From Candidatus Thalassarchaeaceae archaeon (GTDB lineage: Archaea; Thermoplasmatota; Poseidoniia; Poseidoniales; Thalassarchaeaceae): a DNA stretch of 10,263 bases. Within the stretch, counting starts at the first letter, position 1. Every line of letters starts with the position of its first letter. The notes beneath the pieces were generated by a model that was given only the letters and a program-made list of their open reading frames with translations, did not search any database and was not told the DNA's origin. This document shows positions 6,418-10,263 of the stretch, in pieces. The stretch spans positions 1 through 10,263 of the forward strand of contig JASMAJ010000019.1 in NCBI GenBank assembly GCA_030754395.1, given 5' to 3'. A program made the position numbers and the translations under genes.

Positions 6418-6446
6418 CTAGCACCGAGGTGCATTTTATACACTAG
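6418..6446 (+). repeat. Operator-like direct repeat, copy 2, over the TATA box
   Basis: Contains GCACCGAGGTGC, an inverted repeat with five-base arms, then ATTTTATACACTAG. It starts 68 bases after copy 1. GTGCA-(5)-TACAC within it forms a second imperfect dyad, also present in copy 1 as GTGCA-(5)-CACAC. Since it covers the probable TATA box at 6434-6440, protein binding here should block transcription in both directions. Confidence 0.55.
6434..6440. promoter_or_regulatory. Probable TATA box shared by divergent transcripts
   Basis: TTTTATA on plus, TATAAAA on minus. On plus the expected transcript start falls near 6464, only a few bases before the regulator's ATG at 6471, which fits leaderless translation and the absence of a ribosome site. 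On minus the start would fall near 6409, leaving a short leader with GGAG before the TTG at 6383. An inverted repeat AGGTT-gtgcgt-AACCT at 6449-6464 sits over the expected plus-strand start. Confidence 0.5.
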
Positions 6447-6470
6447 ATAGGTTGTGCGTAACCTGTTCAC

Positions 6471-6929
6471 ATGGGTCGTAAGCAGATGGAATTGAATTCG
6501 GTAGACTTCGGTAGTATTCAGAACGCGATAGAAGATGTCCAAAAAAATGGGCGTAACATACGCCTCATTTTTGCCTCTTATTACGTAGATGATGATTATG
6601 ATATTGGCTGGGAAGTCGATGCTGCTGTGGATGCCTTTGAAATGTTCTCGTCTCGTTGGACAACTGAAATATTAGCAGCACTCTACATTGCTGGAGATCG
6701 ACGATTCAATGAATTACGTTCTTTACTTCGCGGTATTTCTTCTCGAACTTTGTCGGATAAATTAACTACTTGTCAGAAGCATGGTGTTGTAGAGAGAGTA
6801 GTCGAAGAAGGGCCTCCGATTAGGGTCACATACAGACTAACTTCACACGGAAGAACTTGTGGGAAATTGCTAAGTCCTCTGGTTGCATACATGAAAATGC
6901 ACAAGGATCTAATCGTTGTAGAAGAGTGA
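6471..6929 (+). CDS. HxlR-family winged-helix transcriptional regulator
   Basis: A 152-residue DNA-binding protein. Residues about 53-145 match the HxlR (MarR-like) winged-helix domain: AFEMFSSRWTTEILAALY, then GDRRFNELRSLL with the recognition region GISSRTLSDKL (88-98), GVVERVV, and the wing PPIRVTYRLTSHG. Family members bind as dimers to short dyads and often respond to redox or electrophile stress. Residues 1-52 form an unusual acidic N-terminal extension with DDDYD, longer than in most HxlR proteins. Cys101 and Cys130 could be sensors, which is speculation. The ATG at 6471 follows a TATA-like box by about 30 bases with no ribosome site; ATG at 6486 is an alternative. It faces two small ORFs across duplicated operator-like repeats, suggesting autoregulation and control of those ORFs. 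Confidence 0.88.
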   Translation: MGRKQMELNSVDFGSIQNAIEDVQKNGRNIRLIFASYYVDDDYDIGWEVDAAVDAFEMFSSRWTTEILAALYIAGDRRFNELRSLLRGISSRTLSDKLTTCQKHGVVERVVEEGPPIRVTYRLTSHGRTCGKLLSPLVAYMKMHKDLIVVEE

Positions 6930-6957
6930 ATGAATAATCGATGCGAGAGCGATTCAT
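6930..6957. other. Imperfect inverted repeat after the HxlR-type gene
   Basis: AATCG and CGATT arms around ATGCGAGAG, with outer ATG and CAT that can pair if three bases bulge. It starts directly after the stop codon and lies upstream of the next regulator gene. It may be a weak 3' hairpin or an operator; no T-run follows. Confidence 0.25.
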
Positions 6958-6999
6958 GAAGCCGCATCCTTCAAAGACTGATAGAATTGAAACAGTAAC

Positions 7000-7653
7000 A
7001 TGGCATTGCTCCAACAGTGGCGCAGTAAGCGTTCTTGGCTTGTAGATGGTGCCTTAGCAGCTAGTGCTGGAATTCTGGGGCTTGGAGCCTTGTTTCCTGC
7101 AATGATTCCACCGGCCGCACAAGGTACTCTTTCAGCGCCTCGTGAAAACTGGGAACATCCCTTAAGAGCGAGAATAATGTTGACTTTAAATCGCTCACCA
7201 GGAATCCACTTTAGAGCATTACAAAGAAGGCTGGATGCAGCAAATGGTACTCTTCGACATCATCTCGATGTTTTAGTTTCTGAGAAATCTGTCACCACTA
7301 TGTCAGTTAATGGAAGAACCTGTTACTATGCAGGTGCTCCAGCTCAAGTAGAGATTCTAGAAGGCATGGGAGTTACTGATGATGCTCGTGCTGCTTCGAT
7401 GCTTCCTGTTGGTCTTTCCGAACTTCAACGGGCAGTAGTATCGCATCTGACAAGAAATGAAATCCCCAATAGTCAGGCTGCTCTTGCGCGTGAACTTGGG
7501 CGTTCACGCTCTGCCGTGCATTCTGCTGTAGGAGTTCTGCGAACTCGGGGAATCATCTGCGAAGGTGAGCTGCGCTTAGCAGATCATCTGAACGGATTGA
7601 GGACTTCTAGGATAGAATACAACTGGCTCGACCTTCGTCTCGAACTTGCTTGA
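7000..7653 (+). CDS. Membrane-anchored protein with two winged-helix domains
   Basis: A 217-residue predicted regulator. A short basic head (MALLQQWRSKRS) precedes one hydrophobic segment (about 13-38, WLVDGALAASAGILGLGALF), which probably anchors the protein with its C-terminus in the cytoplasm. The first winged helix spans about 52-112: HPLRARIMLTLNRSPGIHF, a recognition helix near GTLRHHLDVL, and a wing ending in RTCYYAG. A second HTH spans about 139-190: LSELQRAVVSHL, SQAALARELGRSRSAVHSAV, LRTRGIIC. This arrangement is known among archaeal transcriptional regulators of unassigned role. The ATG is preceded by an in-frame TGA a few codons upstream, so the start is well bounded; no ribosome site is visible. 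It may be cotranscribed with the HxlR-type gene 70 bases upstream. Signal and target genes are unknown. Confidence 0.8.
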   Translation: MALLQQWRSKRSWLVDGALAASAGILGLGALFPAMIPPAAQGTLSAPRENWEHPLRARIMLTLNRSPGIHFRALQRRLDAANGTLRHHLDVLVSEKSVTTMSVNGRTCYYAGAPAQVEILEGMGVTDDARAASMLPVGLSELQRAVVSHLTRNEIPNSQAALARELGRSRSAVHSAVGVLRTRGIICEGELRLADHLNGLRTSRIEYNWLDLRLELA

Positions 7654-7687
7654 TTTCTCACAAATTGGGTTAATCTTGTTGCCACCC

Positions 7688-7701
7688 ATAGGGAATCCTA
7701 T
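7688..7701. promoter_or_regulatory. Short dyad upstream of the duplicated-HTH gene
   Basis: ATAGG-GAAT-CCTAT is a perfect inverted repeat with five-base arms, about 30-40 bases before the ATG at 7730, where a repressor site or core promoter would be expected. Short enough to be chance. Confidence 0.25.
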
Positions 7702-7729
7702 TACACATTGAATTTCGGCAGTGGGTTGT

Positions 7730-8812
7730 ATGTTCCGCGTTAGGCTAATCGAACAGCCAATGCCAACAGGTAGCAAGGACCCTGATGTCCTTCTTGCATG
7801 GATTCTTGATTCCTTAGGATTAGTACGTTGGAAATCAGAAGGGGCAACCGTCGACGAGGAACAAGGTTCGATACATCGTATATTTCGGCAAACCTTCCTA
7901 GAAGAGCCTCTAAAGGGATGGGACAATGCTGCAATTACCGAATTCTCAGGGTTATCCCAAACTGGAGTTCACAATCAAATGCACAAACTTCGCGAAGCGG
8001 GATTAGTAGCTTCTCAACTCTCCGGTCGCTGGCACGTTAATGTCCTACGAGGAGGTTCGATGGCTGGTGCAATCGAACTGATGTCTGTTCAGGCAAGGGT
8101 AATCGCCAAGATACGCCTGAACGAATTGAGTTCTTACATTAATGAATCAGAAAAGAGAATGGATGTTGAGAGTGATGATGATGTTGCAGAATTTAGAATC
8201 GACATCGCGGAACCCGGACCTAAGAAAGAAGGAAATGATCAACTCGATACTTGGATTCTTGATATGGGAATTGCGGGAGACCGAGTTAAAGGAGGAGACA
8301 AATTGGCTCGCAACATTTTTCTTGAATTAGCCTCAAGTGAGCGCCCATTGACACTTCAAACACTAGCTGATAGGACTGATTCAACACGCTCACGCGCACA
8401 AAGAGTAGTCGAAAGATTACGCCAAGCAGGTATAGTCGATAGAGTGGCAATGCGAGATCGAATTGCCATGGATGTTTATGCAGGACTAATGCGACAATTC
8501 TCGGCTAGAGGGGAAGAGTGGTTGATGGGAAGAGGAGGGCTGAGCAGGCTCGACGATGGAGTGTCCAAGTCTCTCCTGGATGGAGCCAAGAAAGGTAAGT
8601 TGAGTATAGAGAAGGTGGAAGAAATTTTGAAACCGGTTGATATTGACGCTCAGAGACTTCTTCTCAATACGCTTGGTGGTCGAATGCCCTATGGATATCG
8701 AATTGCTGGACGCAATGCGGATGATGTAACTGAGCGCGTGATGTCAATGATTGATAGGACGCTTAGACGCTGTAGAACTGTCGCTCAAAGGCTAGATGAA
8801 GCAATGCTCTGA
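7730..8812 (+). CDS. Putative DNA-binding protein with internally duplicated HTH unit
   Basis: A 360-residue protein I cannot assign to a named family. It has two similar halves. The first (about 18-104) reads DVLLAWILDSLGLV, a helical stretch, then an HTH-like AAITEFSGLSQTGVHNQM and LREAGLVA. The second (about 171-247) reads QLDTWILDMGIAGD, then LARNIFLELASSERPLTL, TLADRTDSTRSRAQRVVE and LRQAGIVDRV. Each half thus has a WILD helix followed by a winged-helix type domain. The C-terminal third (about 260-360) is helical and basic, with RTLRRCRTVAQRLDEA at its end. The start is uncertain: GTG 7721, ATG 7730 or ATG 7760, none with a clear ribosome site. It is third in a row of HTH genes on this strand, which suggests a regulatory role. 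Its 3' end overlaps the convergent dus gene by 28 bases. Confidence 0.8.
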   Translation: MFRVRLIEQPMPTGSKDPDVLLAWILDSLGLVRWKSEGATVDEEQGSIHRIFRQTFLEEPLKGWDNAAITEFSGLSQTGVHNQMHKLREAGLVASQLSGRWHVNVLRGGSMAGAIELMSVQARVIAKIRLNELSSYINESEKRMDVESDDDVAEFRIDIAEPGPKKEGNDQLDTWILDMGIAGDRVKGGDKLARNIFLELASSERPLTLQTLADRTDSTRSRAQRVVERLRQAGIVDRVAMRDRIAMDVYAGLMRQFSARGEEWLMGRGGLSRLDDGVSKSLLDGAKKGKLSIEKVEEILKPVDIDAQRLLLNTLGGRMPYGYRIAGRNADDVTERVMSMIDRTLRRCRTVAQRLDEAML

Positions 8813-9774
8813 GCATCTCTACTGAGTTCTTTGAGATAATCCGAAATCTCCTGACCTAGAATTTCTTGATCTTGGGTTTTGTGTAGTTTAACCCGCATTG
8901 CAGAAGCACCGGGGAGACTCTTGGTGAAAGATACTGCATGTCTTTTGAGATTCTTGCACTGTCCTTCATCGTAAACTTCTCCACTCAATTCTAGATAACG
9001 CTCCCAACACCATGAGCGAGCGATTGTTGGATTTTCCTCAGACCAAGGTGGAGAATCTCTCAACCATCCCAAATCTCTCTTAATTTCGTGAAATATGTTA
9101 GGTCTGCCTATTGCACCACGACCAATCATCAAACCTGCAGCACCTGTTGCTTCTAAGCAAGCAGAAGCAGAAGCAGCATCGACAACGTCTCCATTGGCAA
9201 TCACTGGGATTTCAACAGCGTCGACAATTTCTCGTATTTGTGACCAATCTGCCTGACCTGCATATCGCTGTCTAAGAGTTCGTCCATGAACACAGATTCT
9301 CTCAACACCTTCTGCTTCTAGTCGCTGGCATATTTCCAATGCTGTGTTTGGTCCACTACCTGTTCCCAATCTCATTTTGACGGTGATTGGAATGTCGGCA
9401 GCATCGATGCAGGATTTTACCATCTTGACAACTTTGTCGGGATTCTTCAAGAGGGCTGCCCCTGCATCGTTACGACACACCTTAGGAGCAGGGCAACCGA
9501 AGTTGATATCTATGGTATCTGCACGATCCTGTAACAATTCGACTGTCGCCACCATCTCATCTATGTCACCCCCAAATATCTGAGGAATGAATGGAGACTC
9601 TCGAGGGTCAGACTCAACTTTCAACCAAGAGTGCTTAGCATGTCTTGACAACCCTGAGGCTGCGGTAAATTCAGTAATCGTGTAATCAGCACCACACTCT
9701 CTAGCAAGGAGGCGATAGGCCAAATCGGTGACCCCCGCCATGGGTGCTAGGAACAGTGGTACTGCCTCTACCAT
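8785..9774 (-). CDS. dus: tRNA-dihydrouridine synthase (Dus family)
   Basis: A flavoenzyme of 329 residues, the normal length, that reduces specific uridines in tRNA to dihydrouridine using FMN and NAD(P)H. The TIM-barrel start LFLAPMAGVTDLAYRLL (7-23) is typical. The catalytic Cys is Cys94 in INFGCPAPKV, followed by AGAALL. FMN- and tRNA-contacting motifs are all present: TVKMRLG with Lys133, CVHGRT with His163 and Arg165, VIANGDV at 191-197 and MIGRGAIGRP at 216-225. The helical C-terminal domain extends from about 240. Which uridine position is modified cannot be told. The ATG at 9774 gives the canonical N-terminus and no in-frame start lies close upstream. It converges on the duplicated-HTH gene and is divergent from a DEAD-box helicase, another RNA-acting protein. 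Confidence 0.95.
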   Translation of the reverse strand: MVEAVPLFLAPMAGVTDLAYRLLARECGADYTITEFTAASGLSRHAKHSWLKVESDPRESPFIPQIFGGDIDEMVATVELLQDRADTIDINFGCPAPKVCRNDAGAALLKNPDKVVKMVKSCIDAADIPITVKMRLGTGSGPNTALEICQRLEAEGVERICVHGRTLRQRYAGQADWSQIREIVDAVEIPVIANGDVVDAASASACLEATGAAGLMIGRGAIGRPNIFHEIKRDLGWLRDSPPWSEENPTIARSWCWERYLELSGEVYDEGQCKNLKRHAVSFTKSLPGASAMRVKLHKTQDQEILGQEISDYLKELSRDAQSIASSSL

Positions 9775-9807
9775 AGTAAAACCCGAGCGACTCCTTGTTA
9801 TGACTGC

Positions 9808-9857
9808 AACGATGTGTTTTCAACAAAAAAAACGATATTATTGTGAAAATAAACGAT
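9808..9857. promoter_or_regulatory. Three AACGAT hexamers in the dus/helicase divergent promoter region
   Basis: AACGAT occurs at 9808, 9831 and 9852, so starts are 23 and 21 bases apart, about two helical turns each. The first and third are each followed by TTTCAAC (9818 and 9867). AATAATATC on minus (near 9834-9842) is a candidate TATA box for dus, and AAAATAAA on plus (9846-9853) one for the helicase. The array may be a shared operator. No site here matches one I know. Confidence 0.4.
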
Positions 9858-9894
9858 TTGGGTCACTTTCAACCAACAGGTCCGTCCAAATAGC

Positions 9895-10263
9895 ATGAGC
9901 ATGGCGGGCAGCATGTCCGGGTTAGCCGGAGGGGCTGCCAGGATGGTTGAAAACAACAGATTCGACACACTAGATTTGAGACCTAGAATCGCTCAATCCA
10001 TTGAAGAAATGGGCTTTGAGATTATGACTCCTGTTCAGCAGAAAGTAATCCCACCTGCGCTTGAGGGCCGAGATATTCTAGCAACTGCGCAAACAGGAAC
10101 TGGGAAGACCGCAGCATATGGAATTCCAATACTACAATCAGGAATGCGCTCACTAGTTCTCGCCCCTACTCGAGAGTTAGCATTACAGGTACAATCTGAT
10201 TTAGATCGGATGTGTGGTGGAACCACACCTTCTGTTTGTTTGATTGGAGGAGCTCCCTTTCGA
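9895..10263 (+). CDS. DEAD-box RNA helicase, 3'-truncated by window edge
   Basis: The frame is open from ATG 9895 to the right edge (123 codons), covering the start of helicase domain 1 of an ATP-dependent RNA helicase. Counting from that Met, the Q-motif region shows an upstream Phe in RFDTLDLRP and then MGFEIMTPVQQKVIP, with the invariant Gln. Motif I is ATAQTGTGKTAAY, motif Ia is LAPTRELALQ, and GG follows at LIGGAPFR. The DEAD box itself lies beyond the window. Start is uncertain: ATG 9895 has no ribosome site, like other first genes here, whereas ATG 9943 follows GGAGGGG by eight bases and gives the typical short N-terminus. The extra 16 residues of the longer form are Gly/Ser/Met-rich. 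Likely role in RNA unwinding, ribosome assembly or cold response, as known for archaeal DEAD-box proteins. Confidence 0.93.
   Translation, partial: MSMAGSMSGLAGGAARMVENNRFDTLDLRPRIAQSIEEMGFEIMTPVQQKVIPPALEGRDILATAQTGTGKTAAYGIPILQSGMRSLVLAPTRELALQVQSDLDRMCGGTTPSVCLIGGAPFR
9928..9934 (+). promoter_or_regulatory. Possible Shine-Dalgarno site for the shorter helicase start
   Basis: GGAGGGG, eight bases before ATG 9943. In the longer reading frame it is simply Gly codons, so it may be coincidental. It is the only sequence argument for starting at 9943 rather than 9895. Confidence 0.35.

Noticed and set aside
7576..7934. Minus-strand open frames of 64 and 116 codons opposite the duplicated-HTH gene.
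   Set aside because: Their peptides are low-quality shadows of a plus-strand gene with clear domains, and they show no recognisable motif.

Overview
The window looks like chromosomal DNA of an uncultured marine archaeon, most probably Marine Group II Euryarchaeota (Candidatus Poseidoniales) or a close relative. This is an inference from gene content. The pointers are a 3-hydroxyacyl-CoA dehydrogenase/enoyl-CoA hydratase fusion in the archaeal domain order, a run of archaeal-style winged-helix regulators (one membrane-anchored), a lipobox protein with collagen-like and pentapeptide repeats, a cupredoxin remnant, TATA-like elements, and several first genes that lack a Shine-Dalgarno site. No rRNA, tRNA, insertion sequence, integrase or CRISPR array was seen.

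Layout. (1) 1-2296, plus strand: two GT4 glycosyltransferases, the first cut by the window edge, overlapping by ATGA and so probably cotranscribed for a surface polysaccharide or glycan. (2) 2297-2559: a gene-poor gap holding the minus-strand 3' end of a decayed blue-copper (cupredoxin) domain. (3) 2560-3966, minus: a 468-residue predicted surface lipoprotein with two collagen-like Gly-X-Y blocks and a pentapeptide-repeat C-terminus. (4) 4103-6169, plus, divergent from (3): the bifunctional beta-oxidation enzyme, with both active sites largely intact. (5) 6170-6470: apparently empty, but on the minus strand it encodes two tiny overlapping ORFs of 40 and 28 codons. It also carries a pair of 29-bp direct repeats, one lying on a TATA box shared with the divergent HxlR-type regulator. 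(6) 6471-8812, plus: three consecutive HTH proteins, namely an HxlR-family regulator, a membrane-anchored double winged-helix protein, and a protein with an internal duplication of an HTH unit. (7) 8785-9774, minus: a tRNA-dihydrouridine synthase whose 3' end overlaps the preceding gene by 28 bp. (8) 9895-10263, plus: the start of a DEAD-box RNA helicase cut by the window edge, divergent from dus across a spacer with three evenly spaced AACGAT hexamers.

Working links. The two glycosyltransferases probably act in one glycan pathway. The dus and helicase genes are both RNA-related and share a divergent control region. The most novel-looking locus is 6178-6929. There an HxlR-type regulator faces a mini-operon of two unrecognised small proteins, one with a CxxC motif, across a compact promoter with duplicated operator-like sequence. 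Existence of the small genes rests on codon structure, a Shine-Dalgarno site, a GTGA stop/start overlap and a TATA box. Their function is unknown.
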